The notes: generated by a model not told the origin, from the sequence alone. Shown: positions 25,646 to 35,270, counted from the first letter of the stretch. The stretch: 64,000 nucleotides of DNA from Candidatus Tectomicrobia bacterium (GCA_016192135.1 JACPUR010000001.1:1-64000); one strand, 5' to 3'. A program made the numbers and translations.

Positions 25646-27508
25646 TCAGTGGATATAGCGCTCGTACCAGAGCTGGAATATGGTGAGCATCCAGAGCTTG
25701 TTGGCTTGGAGGTGCCCGCCGTCCGGCCGATCCGCAAGTAGCCTGGCTACATACTCCCCCTGGAAGAAGCCGTGCAGCCCCAGGCGCTCCGGAGCCAGGG
25801 TCTCCTCCACGAAGGGGCGCAGCTTCTCAGGCATCCACTGGTGGATCGGCATCACGAAACCCTCCTTCGGCCGGTTGACGACCTCGGGGGGCAGCACTTG
25901 GGCGAGTGCCTCCTTCAGGATGTGCTTCACCCGGCCGTTCTGCATCTTGAGGCGGCCGGGAATGGTGGCGGCGAACTCCACGAGGCGGTGATCCACGAAT
26001 GGAGGACGCACCTCGACGGAGTGCGCCATCGAGAGCCGGTCCACGAAAGCCAGCACCTGATCCGGGAGAATGTGGCTGCACTCCACCTCAAGCACCTCGT
26101 TGAGGGGGTCTCGGGCCGTCGTCTGGCCGTACCACTCCCCCATCGTGGCGAGGGATTGGGCGTCCGCCATCTCGTCTTGGATCGCAGGGCTAAAGAGCTG
26201 TCGTTTCTCCTGGTCCGGGAAGACGGAGAGGCGGTGACGCCACCGCCAGCCCTCCTCTCGAGCGAGAGAGGCCAAGAAATCCATCTGCCCAGCGAAGGCA
26301 CCGAGTTCTTGGCGATCCTCTGCGTTCAGGGGGTGCGAGAGGACATGTCCACCGAACCGCTTCCGGAAGTAGGCGATGGGTTGGGCTAGGCGGTGGGGCA
26401 GGTAGCTTCCGAAGATCTCGTCCGCACCGTCCCCAGAAAGAGCGACCTTCACGTGCCGACTGATGAGCCTCGTGATGAAGTAGGTCGAGATCACTCCAGC
26501 AAAGGGCTCGTCGAAGGCGCTGACGATGGCATCAAGGCTCTCGATCAGGTCCTGGTAAGACAGAATGCACTCATGGTGGGCGGTCCCGAAGCGCTGGGAC
26601 ATTAGGCGGGCGTGATGGAGATCGGCCTCCTTGTTCTTGAAGCCGTCCTCGTAACCGAGGGAGAATGTCATCACTGGCCTGGAGGAGTGACGGCTCATCA
26701 GGGCCACCACGGCGCTGGAATCCATCCCGCCGCTGAGGTAGGCGCCGATGGGCACGTCGCTCACCATGTGGGACCGCACCGCCTCGTCCAGGCGCGCGAA
26801 GATGCCCTCGGCCGCCTCGTCGGCGGTCATCCGCTCGTTCTCCTGGTAGCGGACCTTCCAGTACTGCGACCGCCGGACGCTTCCCTCCTCCGCGATCAGG
26901 CAGTTCCCCGGCCGCAGGCAGCGGATCCCGGAATAGATGGTTTTCGGACTCGGCACATGCTTGAAACTGAAGAAGTCGTTCAGGGCAGCAAAGTCGATGC
27001 CGCGCGAAACCCACGGGCAGAGGAGAAGGGCCTTCATCTCCGAGGCGAAGGCGATCTTTCCCCCTGGGGCCTGGTGGAGGTAGAGCGGCTTGATGCCCAG
27101 TCTGTCCCGAGCCAGCAGGAGGCGCTTCCGCTGCTGGTCCCAAATGGCGATGGCAAACATCCCGTCCAGGAGGGAAAGCAGCCCCTCGCCCTCCCGCTCG
27201 TAGAGATGAACGAGGACCTCGGTGTCCACGCGGGAGTGAAAGCGGTGCCCCTGAACCTCCAGGCGCCGCCGCAGGGCTGCGGCGTTGTAGATTTCTCCGT
27301 TGAGGGCGGCCCAGACGGTGCCGTCCTCATTGGTGACGGGTTGGCGGCCACCTTCAACGTCGATGATGCTGAGGCGCCGGGCCCCCAGCACGATGCGATC
27401 ATCCGCAAGGACGTGGCCGTCGTCCGGCCCCCGGTGGGCGATCTTCAGGAGCATCCGCTCCATGACCTCGAGGTCCGGAGCGCCGAGGATGCCCGCGATG
27501 CCACACAT
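25646..27508 (-). CDS. asnB: Glutamine-hydrolysing asparagine synthase-like amidotransferase
   Basis: This is a 620-residue AsnB-type protein. Met1-Cys2-Gly-Ile gives the N-terminal nucleophile glutaminase (ALNGEIYN follows). The synthase half has the PP-loop LSGGMDSSAVVAL and the downstream ALSGDGADEIFGSY block. The full length and all key residues are present. It probably amidates a carboxylate of a sugar or peptide. AsnB paralogues in polysaccharide loci typically amidate uronic acids. It lies 82 bp downstream of the formyltransferase/radical-SAM gene in the same transcription direction. Confidence 0.88.
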   Translation of the reverse strand: MCGIAGILGAPDLEVMERMLLKIAHRGPDDGHVLADDRIVLGARRLSIIDVEGGRQPVTNEDGTVWAALNGEIYNAAALRRRLEVQGHRFHSRVDTEVLVHLYEREGEGLLSLLDGMFAIAIWDQQRKRLLLARDRLGIKPLYLHQAPGGKIAFASEMKALLLCPWVSRGIDFAALNDFFSFKHVPSPKTIYSGIRCLRPGNCLIAEEGSVRRSQYWKVRYQENERMTADEAAEGIFARLDEAVRSHMVSDVPIGAYLSGGMDSSAVVALMSRHSSRPVMTFSLGYEDGFKNKEADLHHARLMSQRFGTAHHECILSYQDLIESLDAIVSAFDEPFAGVISTYFITRLISRHVKVALSGDGADEIFGSYLPHRLAQPIAYFRKRFGGHVLSHPLNAEDRQELGAFAGQMDFLASLAREEGWRWRHRLSVFPDQEKRQLFSPAIQDEMADAQSLATMGEWYGQTTARDPLNEVLEVECSHILPDQVLAFVDRLSMAHSVEVRPPFVDHRLVEFAATIPGRLKMQNGRVKHILKEALAQVLPPEVVNRPKEGFVMPIHQWMPEKLRPFVEETLAPERLGLHGFFQGEYVARLLADRPDGGHLQANKLWMLTIFQLWYERYIH

Positions 27509-27590
27509 GGAAGGGCGTTCTCCTTCGGGTCAGACGCGGGGAAGGAACAAGGGCAAGAGCGGACCCGCCGGAATGGGGTGGAAATCCCGC

Positions 27591-29666
27591 TCAGTCACGC
27601 GGGTGGATGGGGGCGGGCGCGTTAGCCCTCGGCTCGCGGAGAAGGCTATCGGAATGCTCCAGGCCGCCGGCAGGCCAGGTGGCTTCACCGGCCATGCGGA
27701 GGGGGGCCATGTCCCGGCGCTTGGCGGAGTTACGCAGCACCTTCTCCCAGTTGTGGTTCCAGGAGCGGTACTGCCAGTCCGGGCACTCGCGGCACAGAGG
27801 GATCTCCCCTCCCCGGCCCTCGGCGTGCATGCGCCGCCACCAGTCGAACATGGGGCCCAGCCAGATTTCCCGGATCGAGCGCTCCGAGATGTCCCCGAAG
27901 TTCGTCCGGCCCGAGATGTCGTACCCACAGACCTCCACCTTGCCCCGGCTGTCGATGTTGAGGCGGTGGAAGGGGTAGGGGCAAGGCTCTCCCTCGAACT
28001 TGTCGAGATACGCCGACGGGTCAGCCGACTGGGAGGGGTCGAGAGTGGTGTTCGAGCCCCAAGTCAGGAACTTGCGGCGGATCACCTCGTCCACCCCGAT
28101 GTCCTCGAGCCAGAAGTCGGAGATTCCGTCCATCTTGTCGCGCACGATGGCCTGGTTGATGACGCTCACCACGATCCGAGTGGCGCTCCCGATCTCCCGG
28201 CGGATCTCCAGCAGGCGCCGCAAGGAGGCCACCAGGCGGTCCCAGTCCAGCCCGGCGCGGACGATCTTGTAGATGCCGGGATCAGCGGCGTCCACGCTGC
28301 ACTCGATCATGTCCGTGCCGCAGGCGAGGAGGCGCCGCATGTTCTCCTCGGTGAAGAGCGAGCCGTTGGTGTTCAGCCACACGCGCGAGTTCACGCTCTT
28401 GGCGTGCGCGATGAGCCGGGACATGTCGTCCGGGTGCATCATCGGCTCTCCGCCCCCGGTGATCCGCAGGTAGGAGCCGTACTGGCCGCATTCCTCGGCG
28501 ATCTTGCGGAACAGATCGGGGAGTATGTAGGGCCGGTCGGCGTACTTCTTCCGGATGTCGGAGTTCGTCTCCGTGTAGGGGCAGTTTGGGCACAGCGCGT
28601 TGCAGGGGTATGCGACGGAGAGCACCACCATCTTGGGGAACTCCTCCGCCCCCTGTTCGATGCCGTACTTCTCCCGCGTGTGGACGATCAGGGAGTCGCC
28701 GCGCACCGCGAAGGCGACGCTTTTCTCCCGGCTGGGGCCCAGGATCAGGGGGGACTCGCCGAGGAGGCTGGCGGCGTCCCCGGGCGCGACGTGGATCTGG
28801 ATCATGCCGTCCTTGGTCTTGACGTCGAGCCGCTCGCCCTGCTGCCGGGCGATCAGGCCGGGCGCGACCTCGTAGGAGTCCCGGTTCAGCATCTCGCTGC
28901 CGAGGATGCGGATCTTCCTGTCACCCAACCAGGTGAAAGCACCGGGGTAGGGGGTCGTGCCACGGATCCGGTTGTAGATCTGAGCGGTAGGCTCGTTGAA
29001 CTGGATCAGGCCATCGCGCTCCATGACGCGCGGGAAGTAGGTCACCTCCCCGCCATGCTGCGGCTTGGGAATAATGGACTCGCCCCGCTTCATGGCCCGG
29101 AGGTACTCGCGGATCACCTCCTCAGTGAGTGCCGCGAGTTTTTGGCGCAGCCCTCCGTCCGTGTCCTCTATCGAGACGGGGCATTCACGCTGGAGCAGGA
29201 TATCCCCCGCGTCGATCTGGTTGGTGAGGACGTGGAGCGTCACACCGACTTTCTCCTCCCCGAAGATGATGGCCCAGTTCGTGGGATTGGGACCCCGGAG
29301 CTTGGGCAGGAGGGAGGGATGGAGGTTGACGCCGCCCAGGGGAGCGATCTGGATCAGCCGGCGCGGGACGATGTGGTGGTAAGTCGCGCAGAGGATGAGG
29401 TCCGGGGCGAGATCGCGGACGAGGTCGTGCGCCGCCGTTTCCTTGAAGGAGATGTCCTCATGGACGGGAATCCCGAGCTCCCGGGCCTCCTCCGAGATCG
29501 AGCGCTCTGCGTAGTAGGGAAATGGACCGGATTCCGCGCGCGTGAAGACACCTGCTACCGGAACCGATTCCGAGGCGAGGGCGCGGAGCGCGGCGTTGCC
29601 GAATCCCGTCAGCCCCATCAGGAGGACGCGGGGCGCCCGGGCCGCTCTTACCGGTCCATCCGCCAT
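27591..29666 (-). CDS. Fusion of formyltransferase and radical SAM/SPASM protein
   Basis: This 691-residue two-part protein has a formyltransferase N-terminal ~310 residues. It shows RVLLMGLTGFGNAALRAL, the folate-site block VNLHPSLLPKLRGPNPTNWAI and the ITDxGD-like NQIDAGDILLQ, then a C-terminal FMT-like domain ending near IQIHVAPGD. The second part has the radical SAM Cx3Cx2C motif PCNALCPNCPYTE, followed by LRITGGGEPMMHPD, WLNTNGSLF and a SPASM-like Cys cluster (EVCGYDISG, CRECPDW). The start is set at the ATG at 29666, which has AGGAG nine bases ahead. Formyltransferases of this type act on amino-sugars or amino acids. The fusion is unusual and is discussed in the findings. Confidence 0.8.
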   Translation of the reverse strand: MADGPVRAARAPRVLLMGLTGFGNAALRALASESVPVAGVFTRAESGPFPYYAERSISEEARELGIPVHEDISFKETAAHDLVRDLAPDLILCATYHHIVPRRLIQIAPLGGVNLHPSLLPKLRGPNPTNWAIIFGEEKVGVTLHVLTNQIDAGDILLQRECPVSIEDTDGGLRQKLAALTEEVIREYLRAMKRGESIIPKPQHGGEVTYFPRVMERDGLIQFNEPTAQIYNRIRGTTPYPGAFTWLGDRKIRILGSEMLNRDSYEVAPGLIARQQGERLDVKTKDGMIQIHVAPGDAASLLGESPLILGPSREKSVAFAVRGDSLIVHTREKYGIEQGAEEFPKMVVLSVAYPCNALCPNCPYTETNSDIRKKYADRPYILPDLFRKIAEECGQYGSYLRITGGGEPMMHPDDMSRLIAHAKSVNSRVWLNTNGSLFTEENMRRLLACGTDMIECSVDAADPGIYKIVRAGLDWDRLVASLRRLLEIRREIGSATRIVVSVINQAIVRDKMDGISDFWLEDIGVDEVIRRKFLTWGSNTTLDPSQSADPSAYLDKFEGEPCPYPFHRLNIDSRGKVEVCGYDISGRTNFGDISERSIREIWLGPMFDWWRRMHAEGRGGEIPLCRECPDWQYRSWNHNWEKVLRNSAKRRDMAPLRMAGEATWPAGGLEHSDSLLREPRANAPAPIHPRD

Positions 29667-29724
29667 GATGTTTGTCTCCTCTCCTATTTCACGGGAGGGG
29701 TGGAGCGCGCGAGGGCTCAACAAG

Positions 29725-30813
29725 TCAGACTTGGGGAGACACCTCCCCGCCCGCAGCCAGGGATGAATTGTGCTCTTGAAAGAAGACTCTTCCCTGGCGA
29801 ATATAGGTTTCGTAGCGTTCCTGAGTCGCCGCATCGGGGAAATAGGCGTGCGCCCGCTTCACCTGCCAGTCCGGGCATTTGCGGCAGATCTCGGGCAGCT
29901 CCATGAAGCGGCGCCGCATTTGCAGCTCCCTCATCCACTTCAGGGGACCGTTCCAGATTTCCTTGAGCGGCTGTGACTCGACGTTCCCGGCCACGTACTT
30001 GCCATCGCAGTCAATGGCACACATCACAACGTTCCCGTTCCAATGGATAGCGCAGGTGTCGAGAGACCACAGACATGGCAAGCGGAGGTTGGAGTCGGTG
30101 ATTATCCTCGAATCGCCCCCCTCGACCGAGCCCGACCAGTGGAGTTTGGGCCGCACTTTCACCACCACGTTCCGCCCCAGCCAATGCTTGATGAAAGCCT
30201 CGGTCTCGTGTTCGTTTTCCTCAAATATGGAAAACTGCATCTCAATGAGAGGAACTTCTGACCCAAACTGGCCAATTGATTCAAGAAGTAGGTCCATTCC
30301 GCGGTAGATGACATCCAATCCACCGGCCGATTTCAGCCCAGGGCGAACCCGGGCGTGCGTTGCCGGAGTGTGGGCATCGCAACTGATGATCAGCCGATTA
30401 ATGCCGCATGTCAGGATTCGTGGAATGGTCTTCCGGTTAATTCTGGTTCCGTTCGTATTTAGGGTGATCTTTCCACAGCCAGTTTCTCGCGCAAACTCGA
30501 TCATATCGAATAGGCGGTCTCCCAGGAGCATCGCTTCGCCCATGAAAGTCGGCCAGATCTCGGTGTAGGGACTTTCTCGCCCGGATTCGGACGCGATTCT
30601 CTCGAACAGGGCGCGCGCCATGGTTTTCTTAGGCCGATCCATGTAGGTGTGGCCACAGAAGACGCAGAGCTGGTTGCAGGCGGCCGTGGTTTCGATGATG
30701 AGCTGCTGGGGGAATTCGGTGTGGAAGTAGCCCTGCTCTCGCTTGGGGGCGAACGACCGGCCCTTCTCGTCTCGCCGGTGTCCGACCCGGAGGGGGAGAG
30801 CGTCAGCGGCCAA
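29725..30813 (-). CDS. Radical SAM/SPASM protein
   Basis: This is a 362-residue enzyme with the radical SAM motif AACNQLCVFCGHTYM, GEAMLLGDRLFDMI, ITLNTNGTRI and a C-terminal SPASM region (CAIHWNGNVVMCAIDCDG, CRKCPDW). The last motif is nearly the same as in the fusion protein just downstream (CRECPDW), so the two are probably partners or paralogues. I start it at a TTG at 30813 because GAGGAGG lies 8 bases ahead. Reading on to the frame opening at 31053 would run through the insertion-sequence end. The insertion sequence begins about 115 bp upstream. Confidence 0.8.
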   Translation of the reverse strand: MAADALPLRVGHRRDEKGRSFAPKREQGYFHTEFPQQLIIETTAACNQLCVFCGHTYMDRPKKTMARALFERIASESGRESPYTEIWPTFMGEAMLLGDRLFDMIEFARETGCGKITLNTNGTRINRKTIPRILTCGINRLIISCDAHTPATHARVRPGLKSAGGLDVIYRGMDLLLESIGQFGSEVPLIEMQFSIFEENEHETEAFIKHWLGRNVVVKVRPKLHWSGSVEGGDSRIITDSNLRLPCLWSLDTCAIHWNGNVVMCAIDCDGKYVAGNVESQPLKEIWNGPLKWMRELQMRRRFMELPEICRKCPDWQVKRAHAYFPDAATQERYETYIRQGRVFFQEHNSSLAAGGEVSPQV

Positions 30814-30921
30814 TTTATTTCCCTCCTCGGGGGCATGCAATGAGAACGTGTTGCTGCGTGATACCAAGCCACGAAGACATCCACAATCGGAAAAAAGAGT
30901 AACAAAATTCCAATCTAGAAA

Positions 30922-30929
30922 CAAACTTG
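30922..30929. repeat. Target-site duplication, left copy (CAAACTTG)
   Basis: The octamer CAAACTTG directly precedes the left terminal repeat. It recurs exactly at 31645-31652 after the right terminal repeat. IS256-family elements usually duplicate 8-9 bp. Confidence 0.85.
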
Positions 30930-30974
30930 GAGTATGTCCCATCCTTAGTTGAGGTTTGGGGTGGTTCCGTCCCC
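30930..30974 (+). repeat. Left terminal inverted repeat
   Basis: It begins GAGTATGTCCCATCC and continues TTAGTTG. It pairs with 31601-31644 over about 44 bp, with roughly three quarters of positions identical. The left edge of the older IS256 remnant at 8006 is similar. Confidence 0.85.
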
Positions 30975-31600
30975 TGTGGTTGCATGGTGTCGCCAAACGC
31001 CATCCGCCCACAAGGGAGGAACCACCGATGGAGAGCATTCTACAGATAGCCAAAAGGCCAAGAAGGGCCGCCGGATGGGCGAGCCCCGGGTGCTGAGCCG
31101 GGAGAGGCCGAGGGCCCGGAGGTGAACGCCCGGGCCGAGATCATCCGGGCCCTCATCCCGCTGGGTCTGATCGGGGCGTATGAGATGTTCAAGGCCGAGC
31201 TGGAGGAGCTGACGGGGCCCGGTGGGCACCGAGAGCGCGAAGGTGTTGGCCCCCTTCCTAATGGGCCTCCTGGAGCGGGGCCTAGACGTCTCGCGGGGGA
31301 TCCTCGTGGTGATCGACGGGGGCAAGGGCCTGCGCAAGGCGGTGGAGCTCGTCTTCAACCGGGGGGCTCGGCGAGCCCTGGTTCAGCGCTGCCACTGGCA
31401 CAAGCGCGAGAACGTGGTGAAGCCGCTTCCCACTCGCGCCAGAAGCACCGCTGGCTGACCGCCTCCCTCCTCCGACATCGAGGGGAGGCTCAATCGCGTC
31501 ATGGGCTACTGTCATCTGCCAAAGCTTCGCGAGGCGCTCCAGCGGGAGCTGGGAATCGGGAAGGAGCGTGCGGCTTCAGAGGAGACCGCCTGACGTGCCA

Positions 31601-31644
31601 CGGGACGGCGCCACTTCAAACGCAACTAAAGTTGGGATTGACTC
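31601..31644 (-). repeat. Right terminal inverted repeat
   Basis: Read on the minus strand, it begins GAGTCAATCCCAACT and continues TTAGTTGCGTTTG. It is the partner of the left repeat at 30930. Confidence 0.85.
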
Positions 31645-31652
31645 CAAACTTG
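31645..31652. repeat. Target-site duplication, right copy (CAAACTTG)
   Basis: This is an exact copy of 30922-30929 immediately after the right terminal repeat. Confidence 0.85.
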
Positions 31653-31825
31653 GTCCCAACCGCTGAATCTTTGCAAGGATGATGAATCTTCGGCAGAAGC
31701 GTCTCACCCGACACCTTTTGTCTTTTCCGCTTGCTTTTGACACTCTTCAGCCGAATATAAGTCCTTCGCCTAGGGCACGGATTGGCCGGATGCCGCACTT
31801 GCTTTGCCTGGGGAGAAGAATATTG

Positions 31826-33763
31826 ATGCCCATCATGCAGGTCAGAACGCCAGGCGCGTCTCCTTTTCCCCGCGCGGAGATCATTGCCGCGGTGATAGTG
31901 GGGCTTGTGGCCCTCCTTTTCCGAATCAGTTGGGGGGGAATCTACTCCCTGCACGATCACTATAGCCAGTGGGCCTATTTCAATTCTGTCCTGGACCCGG
32001 TGCTTTCCGCGGCGGACCCGCTCATTCAGACCGCAACGTTCAACGCCCCTCCTTTGACGCTCCGTGCTCAGGCGTTCATTTATTCTCTCGGAATGTATCC
32101 CGCCTTCGCCTTTTTCCTGATTCATGCCTGCATCGCCGTCTCGTATGGGACGAGCTATCTGCTGTTCCGCGAGGGAGGTGCATGGCGCCCATTGGCCGCC
32201 GCCGGAGTGATTGCCCTTCCGTTCACGATGGAGACCCCGCTGGGGCTAGCGGGGGGTCTGAAATTCTACAGCGGCCCTATTTTTTTGGTTTTCGCCACCG
32301 GCGCGTTACTCTCCATTTCGAGGCGGGGATATCTCTTCGGCGGGCTCCTCCTGGTTGTCTCGTTCCTGAGCCACCCGATGAATTCTTCCCCCTTCATCCT
32401 TGCTGTCATCGCGTTCACGGTGCTTCGGGCCCGGTCGGACGGTTGTTCCTGGAGCGGATCGCTCAAGGCCGGGGCGCTGTGCGCCGCCCCCTTCATGCTC
32501 TACGCCCTCTGGTTCTTTTTCGGGAAGCTGGCAGGTGCGGGTCATGCCGCGGGAATTCAAGCCGCCGGCCAGCCCCTGGGCATCCTGGAATGGAGAAACC
32601 TATGCTGGCTGGAGGATCCCGACGACTGCACCGTGCTGTTCTGGCTCTTCCACGGGTATCCAACGTGGCGCGCCTGGATCTGGCTGCCGGCCGTGGGGGC
32701 GTCCGTCATCGCCTTGGCGGTGCACCGTTGGTCTCCCGCGAAAGGTAGAATCCCCGAGGCGCTGCTGCTGACGATATGTGGCTTCATGGCCCTTGGAGCC
32801 ATCATGGAGCTCACGCTCTACCGGATTTTTCCCGGGCAGCTTCTGACGCTGGCCCTCCCGGTTCAGTTCCGGAGGTTGTTCTCCTGGGTGAGCTATGCCG
32901 CCATCTTCGTGCTGGCCGTGGCGGCCTCGCGGGTGTTGGAGGATGCGGAGAAGCGGCAACGCATAGGGTTGATCGAGATGCTGATCGCCCTCTTCACCAC
33001 CATGTTGCTCTTGGCCCCGCGCGTGCGTTACTTCGTTCCCACGGTCCTGCTCTTCGTGCTTTGGCCGGTGTCATCCAGGCTCCCGTTCGTCCGGGGCTGG
33101 TACTGGCAGATCTCCGCTCGCGCTTTCGCGTGGACGGTGCTCATCCTCATTGTGTCTCTCTGGTCGATCCAAAACGCAGCGGCTGTCCGTCAAGCCCTTT
33201 TGATCACCTTCCCCCAAACCATCAGGATGGTGAAAAATCTGCCTAAAGGGGACCTCTTCACCCAGATTGCATCCTCCGGTGAGTCGCCTTTCTATATCGG
33301 ACTGGCGGAAGGCCTTCGCATCCGGGAGTGGCTGGAGAAAAGCACTCTTCCCGATGAAATCCTGATCGTACAGGATGAGATTTCAACCCCGCGGATGATT
33401 TTCCGCCGCCCCGTCCTGTCGAACATCAACGACGCTGGGCTCGCGAACGTTAACTACGACGCCGGCAAGGTGTGGTGGAACCAGGTAAGGGTGCTGTACC
33501 CGATCCCCGACGCCACTGTCTCGGCCCTCCACGAGAACCTTTCGCCCTTGGATTTTATGACCAGGGCATGCTCCCCCGGTAAGAAGGACCCCCGTTGCAT
33601 CCCCCGGATCAAGGAAATGGACCAGCGCATGATTCCAGCCGAGCGGCTGAAAAAGGCGAAGGAGATATTTGGCGCGAGGTTCTTCATCTCCCGGGAACGG
33701 AGCGAGCCCTTTCTGGTCCCCGTCTTTCAAGCGGGTCCCTGGGTGATCTACCGGATTTCTTAG
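31826..33763 (+). CDS. Polytopic membrane protein, GT-C-like, unknown function
   Basis: This is about 645 residues with around a dozen hydrophobic spans (first one AEIIAAVIVGLVALLFR) and a C-terminal soluble domain of about 180 residues. The first extramembrane loop includes SLHDHYSQW, which resembles the acidic first-loop motif area of GT-C glycosyltransferases, though the match is weak. I start it at the ATG at 31826; the frame opens further up at 31679, just after the insertion sequence. Any promoter for this gene may have been altered by the insertion. Possible roles are glycan polymerisation or transfer from a lipid carrier. Confidence 0.65.
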   Translation: MPIMQVRTPGASPFPRAEIIAAVIVGLVALLFRISWGGIYSLHDHYSQWAYFNSVLDPVLSAADPLIQTATFNAPPLTLRAQAFIYSLGMYPAFAFFLIHACIAVSYGTSYLLFREGGAWRPLAAAGVIALPFTMETPLGLAGGLKFYSGPIFLVFATGALLSISRRGYLFGGLLLVVSFLSHPMNSSPFILAVIAFTVLRARSDGCSWSGSLKAGALCAAPFMLYALWFFFGKLAGAGHAAGIQAAGQPLGILEWRNLCWLEDPDDCTVLFWLFHGYPTWRAWIWLPAVGASVIALAVHRWSPAKGRIPEALLLTICGFMALGAIMELTLYRIFPGQLLTLALPVQFRRLFSWVSYAAIFVLAVAASRVLEDAEKRQRIGLIEMLIALFTTMLLLAPRVRYFVPTVLLFVLWPVSSRLPFVRGWYWQISARAFAWTVLILIVSLWSIQNAAAVRQALLITFPQTIRMVKNLPKGDLFTQIASSGESPFYIGLAEGLRIREWLEKSTLPDEILIVQDEISTPRMIFRRPVLSNINDAGLANVNYDAGKVWWNQVRVLYPIPDATVSALHENLSPLDFMTRACSPGKKDPRCIPRIKEMDQRMIPAERLKKAKEIFGARFFISRERSEPFLVPVFQAGPWVIYRIS

Positions 33764-33776
33764 CTCTCCATGGTTA

Positions 33777-35270
33777 TTACTTAGCGGGGGCATAACTTCC
33801 AGGCCGAGACGATTCCGTCACGGGCCAGCGAGGCTGAATTTCCCGGGAGAAGAGCGTCTCGTCGAGTATTTCGCGGACAATGGTTCCGGAGGCTGGATCT
33901 ACGGTGAATTGCGCGAGCGGCCGATGGACAAAGCGCCCCTTCTCTTTCAAGAGCACAATGTACTCGAAGGACAAAACCGAATTTCCCGGGCAGCCTAATG
34001 TCCAGGCAAAGCGCATCAGGCGTTCCGCGAACAAGTGCGGCCTGCTCGGGTAGTACTTCAGGGTCGTGAAGAGGGACGCCAGCGCGATGCTCTCGGCCAC
34101 ATGGCTGAAGCGCAAGCCCCCCGCGCGCCAGCCGAACCGAGTGACCTCTTTTTCCGCCGCTTCGGGCTGACCCCGTTCCCGCTGATAGATCCGGACAAAG
34201 AAGTTCACGATATCGATAGAGAATACCCGCCAAATCAAGATGCCGAAAAGATTTGTATAGGCCTCCAGCGCGCTCTGGAGCCAAAGCCACGGCAACTTCC
34301 GGCGCAGATAGAGGTTGTAGTAAAGCCCAGCGTGCGCGAACGGCAACAGGATGAGGTACATCCAGAGTGCTGGCTCGAGGAGAGCGGCCACCCAAGGTGT
34401 GATCGCAGGTGCCTGTATGACGGCGGGCGCCGCCTCGCCTATGAATCCGCTGACAAAAGTATCTCCAGCGCTTCCTGGGTGGAAGAACAACACGCAACCC
34501 GTCACGACCATCTCGGGGAGCAGGCAAAGCCGGATCTGGGTCGCGACGAAGAGGAAGCTCAGGAGGATTAGCATGGCGCCGATGAAGCGCATCGACGGGA
34601 TCAGCATCATGATTCCCGCTGCCACTTCGGTGGACCATGCCATGTGGTTCAGGGTCCGTATCATCCAATGGTTCACCGGCATCTTTAGATAAGCCTTCCA
34701 CCAGTAGCCCCACATGGGATTCGCCAGCCCCAATTCCATCCCATCATTTTTCGCGTAACCCGAAGTCAGCTTATAGATACCTGCCGATAGCATGATGAGT
34801 GCGAAGTCAGTCTGCACCACGAGCAGTGCCAGAGGACGCACGGAAGGAGCCAGTTGCAGGGTGCACTCCAGCAGAAGCACAGCGGCCGCGAGCCAGTACG
34901 TCATGAAGCCGGGAGCCCCCATCCCACGGAGCAGGCTTTTCCACCGCATGTGGATGAAGTAGTAACGACATAGGGCAAAGTTCAAGAGAGCCGCCAGGAG
35001 GATCCAACGGCCTATGATGAGCAGCACGGCGCAGATCAGCCAACCCCCGAGGATCCAAGGCATTCTTTTTGGATGGTGAAGCAAGTTTACTGTCCAATCC
35101 GAGTACGCATAACCGCCCCAGCGCTCGCCCAAGAAGTAGCGGCGCGCGTGGGGCAGTACAGAGAGCAAAGTGCCGAGCAGAAAAATGCCATATCCAGCGC
35201 GGAAGAAAGTCTGCGTCGGGATAGAAAGTGCAGGGAAAAAGAAACTATCAGGAGAAAGGATGGTTGGCAT
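33777..35270 (-). CDS. HTTM-like polytopic membrane protein
   Basis: This 497-residue protein has an N-terminal hydrophobic region with multiple spans and the stretch GIYKLTSGYAKNDGMELGLANPMWGYWW. That stretch resembles the His/Tyr-rich membrane core of HTTM/vitamin K gamma-carboxylase-like proteins. A soluble C-terminal half contains WRVFSIDIVNFFVRIYQRERGQPE. HTTM proteins commonly partner DCC-family proteins, and such a protein is encoded at 25253-25633. The family call is tentative. The gene ends 13 bp from the convergent membrane-protein gene. Confidence 0.5.
   Translation of the reverse strand: MPTILSPDSFFFPALSIPTQTFFRAGYGIFLLGTLLSVLPHARRYFLGERWGGYAYSDWTVNLLHHPKRMPWILGGWLICAVLLIIGRWILLAALLNFALCRYYFIHMRWKSLLRGMGAPGFMTYWLAAAVLLLECTLQLAPSVRPLALLVVQTDFALIMLSAGIYKLTSGYAKNDGMELGLANPMWGYWWKAYLKMPVNHWMIRTLNHMAWSTEVAAGIMMLIPSMRFIGAMLILLSFLFVATQIRLCLLPEMVVTGCVLFFHPGSAGDTFVSGFIGEAAPAVIQAPAITPWVAALLEPALWMYLILLPFAHAGLYYNLYLRRKLPWLWLQSALEAYTNLFGILIWRVFSIDIVNFFVRIYQRERGQPEAAEKEVTRFGWRAGGLRFSHVAESIALASLFTTLKYYPSRPHLFAERLMRFAWTLGCPGNSVLSFEYIVLLKEKGRFVHRPLAQFTVDPASGTIVREILDETLFSREIQPRWPVTESSRPGSYAPAK

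Larger units (their letters stand above)
30930..31644 (+). mobile_element. IS256-family deletion derivative (715 bp) with intact ends
   Basis: The ends form imperfect inverted repeats of about 44 bp: 30930-30974 against 31601-31644, both starting GAGT and sharing TCCCA, TTAGTTG, GTTTG, GTGG and CCGTCCC in register. They are flanked by the exact 8-bp duplication CAAACTTG. Inside are pieces of a mutator-type transposase in several frames: NARAEIIRALIPLGLIGAYEMF, then LLERGLDVSRGILVVIDGG and RALVQRCHWHKRENVVKPLP. Its length is about half that of a complete IS256. The element is therefore non-autonomous, but the ends could still be moved by a related transposase. It sits between two divergently transcribed genes. 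Confidence 0.88.
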
